Below are positions 1 to 6,916 of a DNA stretch of 9,033 bases, piece after piece; positions within the stretch are counted from its first letter, which is position 1, and every line of letters begins with the position of its first letter. The notes under the pieces were generated by a model. The model was given only the letters and a program-made list of their open reading frames with translations. It did no database searches and was not told the origin of the DNA. A program made the translations under genes and the position numbers. The DNA comes from Arthrobacter sp. (GTDB lineage: Bacteria; Actinomycetota; Actinomycetes; Actinomycetales; Micrococcaceae): contig JASLAA010000197.1 in assembly GCA_030147325.1 (NCBI GenBank), positions 1-9,033 on the forward strand, in the 5' to 3' direction.

Positions 1-122
1 CGGGCGGCCGGCCCGATCCAGCTGATGCGCTCACCCTCGAACACCATGCCGGCGTCGCGCAGCACGGCACCGTCACCGTCCTGCGTCATCAGCTCGCCGA
101 TGTTCGTGACCAGGACGGACAT
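1..122 (-). CDS. hutI: Imidazolonepropionase, N-terminal fragment cut by the window edge
   Basis: Only the first 40 codons are visible, starting at the ATG read leftward from position 122. The peptide begins MSVLVTNIGELMTQDG and continues through LRDAGMVFEGERISWIGPAA. This is the usual HutI opening: a short beta-rich N-terminal segment with a TNIGEL motif, followed by a 'V-x-x-G-x-R-I-x-W-x-G' stretch. HutI is a metal-dependent amidohydrolase that opens the imidazolone ring of 4-imidazolone-5-propionate to give N-formimidoyl-L-glutamate, the substrate of the neighbouring hutF. The metal-binding residues lie beyond the window. The start overlaps the hutF stop by one base (TGATG), and a GGGGA purine run lies about eight bases upstream of the ATG, inside the end of hutF. 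This indicates translational coupling within one leftward operon. Identity is strong from context plus N-terminal motif, but the fragment alone is short. Confidence 0.87.
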   Translation of the reverse strand, partial: MSVLVTNIGELMTQDGDGAVLRDAGMVFEGERISWIGPAA

Positions 123-1591
123 CAGTGCCGTCCCCGGGGCCGGCTGCGGTCCGCCGCCGGCCGGCCCGGCCCTCTCCCGGCCACCGCTTCGTCCAGCCGG
201 CCGATCGCTGCGGCCAGCAGGTCGGACGGCTCACCCAGGGTAACGTGCACGCCGTTCCGTGCCATGAGCACGCCTCCGATCACGACAGCGGTCACGTCCT
301 GCCCTGTCGCCGTGTAGGCGAGCTGGTCCCGGGAGGATCCCGCCGTGCGCGTGCTGCGCGGATCGACGGCCATGAAGTCGGCGGCGCAGCCGGGACGGAA
401 GCCGGCCCTCCGCCTGCCCGGGACTCCGGTCCCCCCGTGGGAGGCGATGCCGTGCAGCTCCTTCGGACCGAAGGTGCCCCGCCGCCCGGTGCGCAGCCGC
501 TCTCCGTGCTCGAGGGCGCGCATCTCCAGCCAGGGGTCGACGACGGCGTGCTGGTCGGTACCGAGGGCGAGCGTCACTCCCGCGTCCCGGAGCTCCCCGC
601 CCGGACCGATGCCGTCCGCGAGGTCCGCCTCGGTGGTGGGACAGAGGACCACGACGGCCCGTGCGTCGGCGAGCGCGGCGATGTCCTCCCGGCCGACGTG
701 GGTCGCATGCACGGCGGACAGCCGATGGGTGACGAGCCCGTAGGAGGCGAGCAGCCCGGTGGGTGTATGGCCGGTGGCGCGCAGGCAGTCCTCGTTCTCC
801 GCGGGCTGCTCGGAGAGGTGGACGTGCAGGGGCAGATCCGACGGCAGGTGGCGCGCGATGACGGCCAGCTGGTCCTCGGGCACGGCGCGGACGGAGTGGA
901 TGGCGGCACCGACGGACACGTTGTGGAACGAAGGCAGCGCGGCGATGGTGGTGCGCAGGGACGCGACCCGGTCCAGCCAGCGCTGCGCGTTCCCGTCCGA
1001 GAACCGGCGCTGCCCCTCCTCGAGCGGCGTGCCGAAGCCGCCTGCGAGATAGCAGGTGTCGAGCAGCGTCAGTCGGATGCCCGCGCGGGCGGCCGCCCGA
1101 GCGAGGGCCAACTCCATGGCGTGCGGCACGCCCTCGCCCTGCCCGTAGGGCGTGCCGTCGGGCTGGTGGTGGACGTAGTGGAACTCGGCCACGCTCGTCC
1201 AGCCCACGGTGACCATCTCGGCGTACACGGCGCCGGCGAGTTCCTCGTAGAGCTCCGGGGTGAGGGCTTCCGCAGCGCGGTACATGGTCTCCCTCCACGT
1301 CCAGAACGTACCGCCGCGGTCGTGGGTGCGGCCGCGGAGGACCCGGTGGAACGCGTGCGAGTGGGCGTTGGCGGCGGCGGGGAACACCATGCCGGGAAGG
1401 ATGGTGTCGTCCTCCCGGGCGGGGACACCCACCAGGACGCCGAGGACCGTCCCGTCGGCATCGACCTCGACGCGGACGCCGTCGGCCGTGCGGTCGTCCC
1501 CCAGCCACGCGTGCTCGCACCAGACCGCCCGATCCGCGGGGGCGACCGGGGCAGCGCGGTGGTCGTCGCCGTCCCCCGCGGTTGCCGTCAC
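122..1591 (-). CDS. hutF: Formimidoylglutamate deiminase
   Basis: The 489-residue product is an amidohydrolase-superfamily enzyme that converts N-formimidoyl-L-glutamate to N-formyl-L-glutamate and ammonia, the branch of histidine degradation that keeps the one-carbon unit as a formyl group. Visible motifs are NAHSHAF with H77 and H79 (metal site after strand 1), HVHLSEQ at residues 256-262 with E261 as the expected catalytic acid, HATH at 295-298, and GTDQH with D346. The RxLRGRTHDRGGTFWTWRE segment after the first His pair is characteristic of HutF rather than of guanine or S-adenosylhomocysteine deaminases. The GTG start at 1591 overlaps the TGA of the upstream amidohydrolase (GTGA). No other start codon occurs in frame before the conserved region, and no clear Shine-Dalgarno is seen, so coupling to the upstream gene is likely. 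The product is somewhat longer than the roughly 450-460 residues usual for the family, through a poorly conserved N-terminus and a G/R/P-rich tail ending in RPRGRH. Confidence 0.93.
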   Translation of the reverse strand: MTATAGDGDDHRAAPVAPADRAVWCEHAWLGDDRTADGVRVEVDADGTVLGVLVGVPAREDDTILPGMVFPAAANAHSHAFHRVLRGRTHDRGGTFWTWRETMYRAAEALTPELYEELAGAVYAEMVTVGWTSVAEFHYVHHQPDGTPYGQGEGVPHAMELALARAAARAGIRLTLLDTCYLAGGFGTPLEEGQRRFSDGNAQRWLDRVASLRTTIAALPSFHNVSVGAAIHSVRAVPEDQLAVIARHLPSDLPLHVHLSEQPAENEDCLRATGHTPTGLLASYGLVTHRLSAVHATHVGREDIAALADARAVVVLCPTTEADLADGIGPGGELRDAGVTLALGTDQHAVVDPWLEMRALEHGERLRTGRRGTFGPKELHGIASHGGTGVPGRRRAGFRPGCAADFMAVDPRSTRTAGSSRDQLAYTATGQDVTAVVIGGVLMARNGVHVTLGEPSDLLAAAIGRLDEAVAGRGPGRPAADRSRPRGRH

Positions 1592-2805
1592 AGCAGGTCT
1601 TCGAGGACGTCGGCGAGTGCCGTGGCCCCTGCGTCGGCGTCCTCGCGCTCCACGAACTCCTCGGGCGAGTGGCTGATGCCGGTGGGATTCCGGACGAAGA
1701 GCATGGCTGTGGGGGCGATGCTGCCGAGGATGCCGGCGTCGTGGCCGGCTCCGGTCGGCAGCGTCGGGGCGCCCGGGAAGGATCGGCCCAGGGAGTTCGC
1801 GAGCGTGCGCTGCAGGGCGCCGTCGAAGTGCACCGTGCCGCTGCGCGATTCCTCGGTCAGGGTGGCGCGGCAGCCCTCGAAGGCGCAGATCTTCTGCGCC
1901 TGTCCGTGGATCTTCTCGATGAGCGACGCCGTCACCGCGTCCTGCTCGTGCCGGACATCCAGCCAGAGGTCCACGCGCGAGGCGATGACGTTCGTCCCGC
2001 CGGGCACGGGGTGCAGCCTGCCGACCGTGGCGCGGGCGCCGTCCTGCTCCGCGGCGAGCTTCCGTGCAGCCAGCACCACGGAGGCGGCGGCGATCATCGG
2101 GTCTGCCCGGTCCGCCATCAGGGTGGTGCCCGCGTGGTTGCCCTGGCCGGTGATGGACAGGCGCCAGCGGCCGTGGCCCAGCATCGTGGATCCGATGGCG
2201 ACGGCCGAGTCCAGCTCGATCAGGCCGCGGCCCTGTTCCACGTGCAGTTCCACGAAGTCGCCGATACGCCGGATGGCTTCCTCGTCCCGTCCGAGGTGCA
2301 GGGGGTCGACCCCGGCGGACCGCGCGGCGTCGGCGAAGGTGATGCCGTCGACGTCGGTGAGGGACCGCACATGGTCGGGGTCGAGCGTCCCGGTGAGCAG
2401 CCGGGACCCCAGGCAGGACACCCCGAACCGTGATCCCTCCTCCTCCGGGAAGACCGCGACGGCGAGTGAACGGCGCGGAACCACGCCCCGCTTCCGCAGG
2501 AGGTCGACGGCGACGAGTGCCGATGCCACGCCGAGCGGGCCGTCGAACGCGCCTCCGCCCGGTACCGAGTCGACGTGGCTGCCGGTGACCAGGGCGCCGT
2601 CGCGGCTGTCCGTGGCGTCCCACCAGCCCCAGAGGATGCCGTTGCGGTCGGTCTCGACGGACAGCCCACGGGCTGTGGCTTCCGCGGAGAACCAGTCCCG
2701 CAGCGACAGCTCGGCTCCCGTGAACACGCCGCGCGAGTAGCCGCCGCGGGAGGCGTCGCGGCCGATGTCGCTGATGGAATCGAGAACAGAGGAGACGGTC
2801 TGCAC
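1588..2805 (-). CDS. M20-family amidohydrolase (allantoate / N-carbamoyl-L-amino-acid hydrolase type), possibly the N-formylglutamate deformylase
   Basis: A 405-residue binuclear-metal amidase of the M20 hydantoinase/carbamoylase type. In order: GSHVDSVPGGGAFDG (H77, bridging D88), FPEEEGSRFG (E122/E123, catalytic base and metal ligand), ELHVEQG (H188), GQGNHAGTT (H224, the dimer-interface His), GGTNVI then LDVRH (N272, R285, substrate carboxylate side), GAGHDAG, and GISHSPEE (H379, metal). All residues expected for activity are present. Family members hydrolyse allantoate, ureidoglycolate or N-carbamoyl-amino acids, and some carbamoylases also accept N-formyl-amino acids. It lies between hutU and hutF, 29 bases after hutU and overlapping hutF by four bases. 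No purine or hydantoin gene is nearby, so a hut role, most simply removal of the formyl group from N-formylglutamate, is inferred. An upstream in-frame GTG at 2814 would add three residues but sits on the Shine-Dalgarno itself, so the GTG at 2805 is preferred. Automated annotation would probably say allantoate amidohydrolase. Confidence 0.88.
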   Translation of the reverse strand: MQTVSSVLDSISDIGRDASRGGYSRGVFTGAELSLRDWFSAEATARGLSVETDRNGILWGWWDATDSRDGALVTGSHVDSVPGGGAFDGPLGVASALVAVDLLRKRGVVPRRSLAVAVFPEEEGSRFGVSCLGSRLLTGTLDPDHVRSLTDVDGITFADAARSAGVDPLHLGRDEEAIRRIGDFVELHVEQGRGLIELDSAVAIGSTMLGHGRWRLSITGQGNHAGTTLMADRADPMIAAASVVLAARKLAAEQDGARATVGRLHPVPGGTNVIASRVDLWLDVRHEQDAVTASLIEKIHGQAQKICAFEGCRATLTEESRSGTVHFDGALQRTLANSLGRSFPGAPTLPTGAGHDAGILGSIAPTAMLFVRNPTGISHSPEEFVEREDADAGATALADVLEDLL

Positions 2806-2813
2806 GGGGAACA

Positions 2814-2819
2814 CCTTCC
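2814..2819 (-). promoter_or_regulatory. Ribosome binding site that decides the amidohydrolase start
   Basis: On the minus strand, GGAAGG ends eight bases before the GTG at 2805. The competing GTG at 2814 overlaps the last G of this motif and therefore has no room for a ribosome binding site. The site lies in the 29-base gap after the hutU stop. Confidence 0.5.
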
Positions 2820-2834
2820 GGTCGGGTTGCGGGT

Positions 2835-4505
2835 TCAGGATCGCATGGGGATGCGGACACCGCGTTCGTCGGCGACGGCGCGGGCGCGTTCATAGCCGGC
2901 GTCGACGTGGCGGATGACACCCATGCCGGGGTCGTTCGTCAGCAGGCGCTCGAGCTTCAGCGCCGCCAGTTCGGTGCCGTCCGCCACGGAGACCTGGCCG
3001 GCGTGGATGGAGCGGCCGATGCCGACACCGCCTCCATGGTGGATGGACACCCAGGTGGCACCGGAGGCGGTGGTGAGCAGGGCGTTCAGCAGGGGCCAGT
3101 CGGCGACGGCGTCCGACCCGTCCGCCATGGCTTCCGTCTCCCGGTAGGGCGAGGCGACGGAACCCGAGTCGAGGTGGTCGCGCCCGATGACGATCGGAGC
3201 CGAGACCCTCCCTTCGGCGACCAGCCGGTTGAAGAGCAGGCCCGCCTTCGCCCGGTCCCCGTAGCCCAGCCAGCAGATCCGCGCCGGCAGGCCCTCGAAC
3301 TCGACGTGCTCGGCCGCGGCATCGAGCCAGCGGTGCAGGTGCCCGTTGTCCGGGAACAGCTCCTTGAGGGCGGCGTCGGTGACAGCGATGTCCGCCGGGT
3401 CCCCGGAGAGAGCGACCCAGCGGAAGGGACCGAGACCTTCGCAGAACAACGGCCGGATGTAGGCGGGGACGAAGCCCGGGAAGTCGAAGGCCCTGCCGTA
3501 GCCGCCCTTGCGGGCCTCGTCGCGGATGGAGTTGCCGTAGTCGAAGACCTCCACCCCGGCGTCCTGGAAACCGACCATCGCCTCGACCTGCAGGGCCATC
3601 GAGGCCTGGGCCTTCTTGGTGAAGCCGTCGGGATCAGCCGCCGCTTCGCGCTCCCACTCGTCGAGGGCGATGCCCTCGGGAAGGTAGCTGAGCGGATCGT
3701 GGGCCGAGGTCTGGTCGGTCACGATGTCGACGGCGAGCCCGCGGCGGAGCAGTTCCGGGAAGACGGTGGCGGCGTTGCCGACGACGCCGACGGACAGGGC
3801 GCGCTTCTCGCGCTTGGCGGCGACGACCTGGGCGACGGCGTCGTCCAGGTCCTCCCCCACGGTGTCCAGGTAGCGCTTCGCGACACGGCGACGCAGACGC
3901 GCGGCGCTGACGTCGACGATCAGGACCGCCCCGCCGTTGAGGGTGACGGCGAGGGGCTGGGCACCCCCCATGCCCCCGCACCCGCCCGTGAGGGTGAGTG
4001 TCCCCGCCAGACTCCCGCCGAAGCGCTTGCGGGCGATGGCCGCGAAGGTCTCGAAGGTGCCCTGGAGGATGCCCTGCGTGCCGATGTAGATCCAGGAGCC
4101 GGCCGTCATCTGCCCGTACATCATCAGGCCCTCGGCTTCGAGGCGCCGGAACTCGGGCCACGTCGCCCAGTCCCCGACGAGGTTCGAGTTCGCCAGCAGG
4201 ACGCGCGGCGCCCAGGTGTTGGTGCGGAACACCCCCACGGGCTTCCCCGACTGCACCAGGAGCGTCTCGTCGTCGTCGAGGGTCTCGAGGGTGCGGACGA
4301 TCGCGTCGTACGCGGGCCAGCTGCGCGCAGCCCGCCCCGTCCCCCCGTAGACCACGAGGTCCTCGGGGCGCTCGGCGACCTCCGGGTCGAGGTTGTTCAT
4401 GAGCATCCGCAGGGGCGCCTCGGTCTGCCAGCTCCTCGCGGTGAGCGTCGTCCCACGGGCGGCGCGGATGGATCGGGAGGGGTCGTGCGTAGGGGTGGTC
4501 GTCAT
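2835..4505 (-). CDS. hutU: Urocanate hydratase (urocanase)
   Basis: The 556-residue protein has the full family length (about 557). It adds water to urocanate to give 4-imidazolone-5-propionate, using tightly bound NAD+ as an electrophile, in the cytoplasm. Seen in sequence: YGGTGRAARSW near the N-terminus, QSGKPVGVFRTN, LMMYGQMTAGSWIYIGTQGI, the glycine-rich NAD site GGCGGMGGAQP beginning at residue 174, a DQTSAHDPLSYLP segment, DYGNSIRDEA, and the active-site signature FEGLPARICWLGYGDR with Cys411, matching the catalytic Cys410 of the Pseudomonas enzyme. The signature normally begins FQGLP; here position 404 is Glu. The C-terminal half contains SIHHGGGVGIG. The ATG at 4505 is preceded by AGGAGA about eight bases upstream and overlaps the iclR stop (ATGA), so the regulator and hutU are almost surely co-transcribed. 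The next gene follows after 29 bases. Confidence 0.98.
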   Translation of the reverse strand: MTTTPTHDPSRSIRAARGTTLTARSWQTEAPLRMLMNNLDPEVAERPEDLVVYGGTGRAARSWPAYDAIVRTLETLDDDETLLVQSGKPVGVFRTNTWAPRVLLANSNLVGDWATWPEFRRLEAEGLMMYGQMTAGSWIYIGTQGILQGTFETFAAIARKRFGGSLAGTLTLTGGCGGMGGAQPLAVTLNGGAVLIVDVSAARLRRRVAKRYLDTVGEDLDDAVAQVVAAKREKRALSVGVVGNAATVFPELLRRGLAVDIVTDQTSAHDPLSYLPEGIALDEWEREAAADPDGFTKKAQASMALQVEAMVGFQDAGVEVFDYGNSIRDEARKGGYGRAFDFPGFVPAYIRPLFCEGLGPFRWVALSGDPADIAVTDAALKELFPDNGHLHRWLDAAAEHVEFEGLPARICWLGYGDRAKAGLLFNRLVAEGRVSAPIVIGRDHLDSGSVASPYRETEAMADGSDAVADWPLLNALLTTASGATWVSIHHGGGVGIGRSIHAGQVSVADGTELAALKLERLLTNDPGMGVIRHVDAGYERARAVADERGVRIPMRS

Positions 4506-5188
4506 GCTGGTTCTCCTGTCGGTGCCTCGGGTGGGACGGCGCGAGGGTCCGGTCCCGTCAGGAGCGCAGCCGCCTCCTCCGCGACGAGCAGTCCGATGCG
4601 GCGGGCTGCCGCCTCGGTGATGCGGTAGCTGGGGACGACGACGCTGAGTGCCGCCACCACGCGGCCACCGGGCGAGACCGGTGCGGCGATCGCCGTGACA
4701 TCGGCCTCGATCCCGTTGCGCACGACGACGAATCCGCCGTCCGGGTCGGTGCCGTCCAGGACGGCGCCGACCGCCGTCCCTTCCAGGGGGATGCTGCGCC
4801 CCACCCAGCTCGCATGGCGGACCGAGTGCGTGCCCTCGCGCATCGCGAGATACACGCCCTCGCCGTCGTGGGAGGGCACGCTCAGGTAGGCGGACTCGCC
4901 CGTCCGGCCGACGAGCCGTTCGAGTGCCGGCTCGGCGAGGGACACGAGGGACTCGTGCCCGAGCGCCTGGGCCCCGAGCTGCACCACGCGGAGCCCCGGC
5001 CGGTAGCTGCCGAGGCCGTCCCTCCGGACGAACCCCGTGCCCTCCAGCGTGCGCAGGAGCCGCAGGGCCGTGGAGGCGGACAGGCCGGCCTCCCGCGCGG
5101 CGTCGGCGAGGGTCAGTGCTCCCGCGTCGCAGACGGCACCGAGCAGGACGAGGGCGCGGTCGACGGTGCGCGTCGATGATTCGGCCAT
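4502..5188 (-). CDS. IclR-family transcriptional regulator of the hut genes (HutR-like)
   Basis: A 228-residue protein with the two-part IclR layout. Residues about 5-65 form the winged helix-turn-helix: STRTVDRALVLLGAV, then LTLADAAREAGLSASTALRLLRTLEGTGFVRRD, with the recognition helix around SASTALRLLRTLE. Residues about 75-215 are the effector-binding GAF-like domain, including the IPLEGTAVGAVLDG and AIAAPVSPGGRVVAALSVVVPSYRI segments typical of the family. It is the first gene of the leftward operon, overlaps hutU by four bases and is divergent from hutH, so control of both transcripts and of itself from the shared 101-base gap is likely. The effector is probably histidine or urocanate, by inference. 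An IclR-type HutR has been described for Corynebacterium resistens, which supports the role but does not prove it. The ATG at 5188 is backed by a strong AGGAGG at 5193-5198. The last 15 residues are Pro/Glu-rich and look disordered. Confidence 0.93.
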   Translation of the reverse strand: MAESSTRTVDRALVLLGAVCDAGALTLADAAREAGLSASTALRLLRTLEGTGFVRRDGLGSYRPGLRVVQLGAQALGHESLVSLAEPALERLVGRTGESAYLSVPSHDGEGVYLAMREGTHSVRHASWVGRSIPLEGTAVGAVLDGTDPDGGFVVVRNGIEADVTAIAAPVSPGGRVVAALSVVVPSYRITEAAARRIGLLVAEEAAALLTGPDPRAVPPEAPTGEPA

Positions 5189-5289
5189 GGTCCCTCCTTG
5201 CCTTCGGCTCGGGCGTATATTTCACTTATTGAAACGTCCTTTTCATCCAATGGCAAGAGCGGCCCCGGCCGCGGGAACCGAGGCACAGC
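5189..5289. promoter_or_regulatory. Divergent promoter region between the iclR-hutU operon and hutH
   Basis: A 101-base gap between two divergently transcribed start codons. Positions 5216-5250 form an A+T-rich island in otherwise very G+C-rich DNA, as expected for overlapping promoters. Candidate elements are TATACG on the minus strand (5214-5219) as a -10 for iclR, and TTGAAA on the plus strand (5229-5234), which resembles a -35 for hutH but has no convincing -10 at 16-18 bases. Ribosome binding sites are AGGAGG for iclR (5193-5198) and GAGG for hutH (5280-5283, six bases before the GTG). Promoter positions are not certain. Confidence 0.6.
5220..5245. promoter_or_regulatory. Candidate regulator operator: TTTCA-N5-TGAAA palindrome plus a third half-site
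   Basis: Positions 5220-5234 read TTTCACTTATTGAAA, a perfect five-base inverted repeat around a five-base centre. A further TTTCA at 5241-5245 forms a second overlapping inverted pair (GAAA-N6-TTTC, 5231-5244). IclR proteins bind as dimers or tetramers to short palindromes, often of GAAA/TTTC character, so three half-sites between divergent promoters fit an operator for the adjacent regulator. It overlaps the presumed promoter elements, which would fit repression. The assignment is inferred from position and symmetry; the site differs from the HutR motif I recall for Corynebacterium. Confidence 0.5.
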
Positions 5290-6891
5290 GTGGATCAGCA
5301 ACCCGTGATCGTGGGCACCGGAGCCCTGTCCCCCGCCGACGTCGTCGCTGTGGCACGGCACGGTGTACGGGTGGACCTGACGCAGGAAGCCCTCGGCGCG
5401 ATGGCGTCCTCGCGCGCCGTCATCGACTCCCTCGTCGACGACGGCACACCCCACTACGGCGTCTCCACCGGCTTCGGCGCCCTGGCCACCAAACACATCC
5501 CGCTCGACCAGCGCAGCCGGCTGCAGCGCAGCCTCATCCGCAGCCACGCCGCATCCTCCGGCGCGGAGGTGGACCGGGAGGTGGTGCGCGGACTGATGCT
5601 CGGGCGCCTCTCGACGCTCGCGACGGGCCGGACCGGGGTGCGGCCGCTCGTGGCGGAGACCTATGCCGACATGCTGAACGCCGGCATCACCCCCGTCATC
5701 GGCGAGTACGGCTCGCTCGGCTGCTCCGGCGACCTCGCTCCGCTGTCCCACATCGCCCTGGCACTCATGGGCGAGGGCGATGTCCGCGACTCCACCGGCG
5801 CCCTCGTCCCGGCGTCCGCGGCCCTGTCCGCGGCGGGCATCGCACCCGTCGAGCTGAGGGAGAAGGAAGGCCTGGCCCTGATCAACGGGACCGACGGCAT
5901 GCTCGGGATGCTGGTCCTGGCCGCCGCCGACCTCCACCGGCTCCTGACGACGGCGGACCTCGCGGCGGCCATGAGCATCGAGGGACTCCTGGGTACCGAC
6001 GCCGTGTTCGCCGAGGACCTGCACGCCCTCCGACCACATCCCGGCCAGATCGCCTCCGCCGGGACCATCCGCGCGCTGCTGGATGGGTCCCCGCTGATCG
6101 CCGAGCAACTGAGCTCCGAGACGGGCCGCCACCGCTTCACCAGGGTGCAGGACGCGTACTCGCTGCGGTGCGCACCGCAGGTGCACGGCGCCGCCCGCGC
6201 CACTCTCGCCCATGCCGAATCGGTGGCCGCGATCGAACTCGCCTCCGCCATCGACAATCCGGTCATCACACCCGACGGCCGGATCGAGTCCAACGGCAAC
6301 TTCCACGGCGCACCCGTGGGCTACGTGCTCGACTTCCTCGCGATCGCCGTCGCCGATGTAGCCTCCATGAGCGAGCGCCGCACCGACCGCTTCCTCGACG
6401 CCTCCCGCAACCACGGGCTCAATGCCTTCCTCGCCCACGATCCTGGCGTCGACTCCGGCCACATGATCGCCCAGTACACGCAGGCCGGTATCGTCTCCGA
6501 ACTGAAGCGACTCGCCAACCCCGCGTCCGTCGACTCCATTCCCTCCTCCGCCATGCAGGAGGACCACGTCTCCATGGGCTGGGCCGCCGGGCTCAAGCTG
6601 CGCCGGTCGATCGACGGCCTCACGCGTGTGCTGGCCATCGAGATACTGACCGCGGCCCGCGCGCTGGACATGCGCGACGGCGCGACCACCGCCACGCCCG
6701 GTGCTGGAGCCGGCACGGGCATGCGCAGCTCGGCCCCGATCAGCGCGGTCCGCGCGCGGTTGCGGCAGGACGTGCATGGCCCGGGAACCGACCGCTATCT
6801 CTCCCCCGAGATCGAGGCCGCGCGCCTCCTGGTCGACGACGGCGCCCTCCTCTCCGCGGCACTGGAGGTGCTCCCAGCGCCCCTCCAGTGA
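5290..6891 (+). CDS. hutH: Histidine ammonia-lyase (histidase)
   Basis: A 533-residue aromatic ammonia-lyase that removes ammonia from L-histidine to give trans-urocanate, the first step of the pathway. Key features: YGVSTGFGAL with Tyr56; RSHAA with Ser85-His86, the pair expected of histidase rather than phenylalanine or tyrosine lyases; GSLGCSGDLAPLSH, where residues 145-147 (Cys-Ser-Gly) should cyclise to the MIO electrophile; DAYSLRCAPQVHG with Tyr290 and Arg293; GNFHGAPVG; NPASVDSIPSSAMQEDHVSMGW with Glu424. All catalytic positions of the family are filled. The first residue of the MIO triad is Cys where most studied enzymes have Ala. The GTG at 5290 has GAGG six bases upstream, and the N-terminal residues following it align with the family start. 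It is slightly longer than the roughly 510 residues of the Pseudomonas enzyme, mostly at the ends. Transcription diverges from iclR-hutU and is probably under the same regulator. Confidence 0.97.
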   Translation: MDQQPVIVGTGALSPADVVAVARHGVRVDLTQEALGAMASSRAVIDSLVDDGTPHYGVSTGFGALATKHIPLDQRSRLQRSLIRSHAASSGAEVDREVVRGLMLGRLSTLATGRTGVRPLVAETYADMLNAGITPVIGEYGSLGCSGDLAPLSHIALALMGEGDVRDSTGALVPASAALSAAGIAPVELREKEGLALINGTDGMLGMLVLAAADLHRLLTTADLAAAMSIEGLLGTDAVFAEDLHALRPHPGQIASAGTIRALLDGSPLIAEQLSSETGRHRFTRVQDAYSLRCAPQVHGAARATLAHAESVAAIELASAIDNPVITPDGRIESNGNFHGAPVGYVLDFLAIAVADVASMSERRTDRFLDASRNHGLNAFLAHDPGVDSGHMIAQYTQAGIVSELKRLANPASVDSIPSSAMQEDHVSMGWAAGLKLRRSIDGLTRVLAIEILTAARALDMRDGATTATPGAGAGTGMRSSAPISAVRARLRQDVHGPGTDRYLSPEIEAARLLVDDGALLSAALEVLPAPLQ

Positions 6892-6897
6892 AGCTTG

Positions 6898-6916
6898 TTA
6901 GGGTGGGCTTACCACT
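6898..6916 (+). promoter_or_regulatory. Iron box (DtxR/IdeR/DmdR-type operator) upstream of the siderophore-interacting protein
   Basis: TTAGGGTGGGCTTACCACT matches 13 of 19 positions of the actinobacterial iron-box consensus TTAGGTTAGGCTAACCTAA, including the complete TTAGG left arm and the GGCT-ACC core. It lies six bases after the hutH stop and 25 bases before the downstream ATG, the position of a repressor site. The outer right arm is degenerate. Binding of an iron-loaded DtxR-family repressor would couple the reductase gene to iron starvation. Confidence 0.6.

Noticed and set aside
125..2740. An 871-codon open frame on the plus strand opposite hutF and the amidohydrolase
   Set aside because: It is a G+C-driven shadow: its translation is rich in Gly, Arg and Val with no recognisable domain, while the opposite strand encodes two complete enzymes with all active-site residues.
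1592..2920. Apparent N-terminal extension of the hutF frame through the amidohydrolase gene
   Set aside because: This part of the frame is Arg/Pro-rich low-information sequence overlapping a real gene; the conserved HutF protein begins only after the GTG at 1591.
2907..4628. A 573-codon plus-strand frame opposite hutU
   Set aside because: It lies antisense to urocanase, its composition is Gly/Asp/Val/Arg-rich, and it has no motif.
5229..5234. TTGAAA as a definite -35 element for hutH
   Set aside because: It resembles the consensus, but no acceptable -10 lies 16-18 bases downstream, and it coincides with the palindrome arm, so the resemblance may come from the operator.
5261..5270. GGCC-CC-GGCC repeat in the hutH leader as a regulatory hairpin
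   Set aside because: The loop would be only two bases, and such G+C palindromes are expected by chance in this DNA.
5113..6777. A 554-codon minus-strand frame opposite hutH
   Set aside because: It is antisense to histidase, rich in Gly/Val/His/Arg with no domain, and it also crosses the divergent promoter region.
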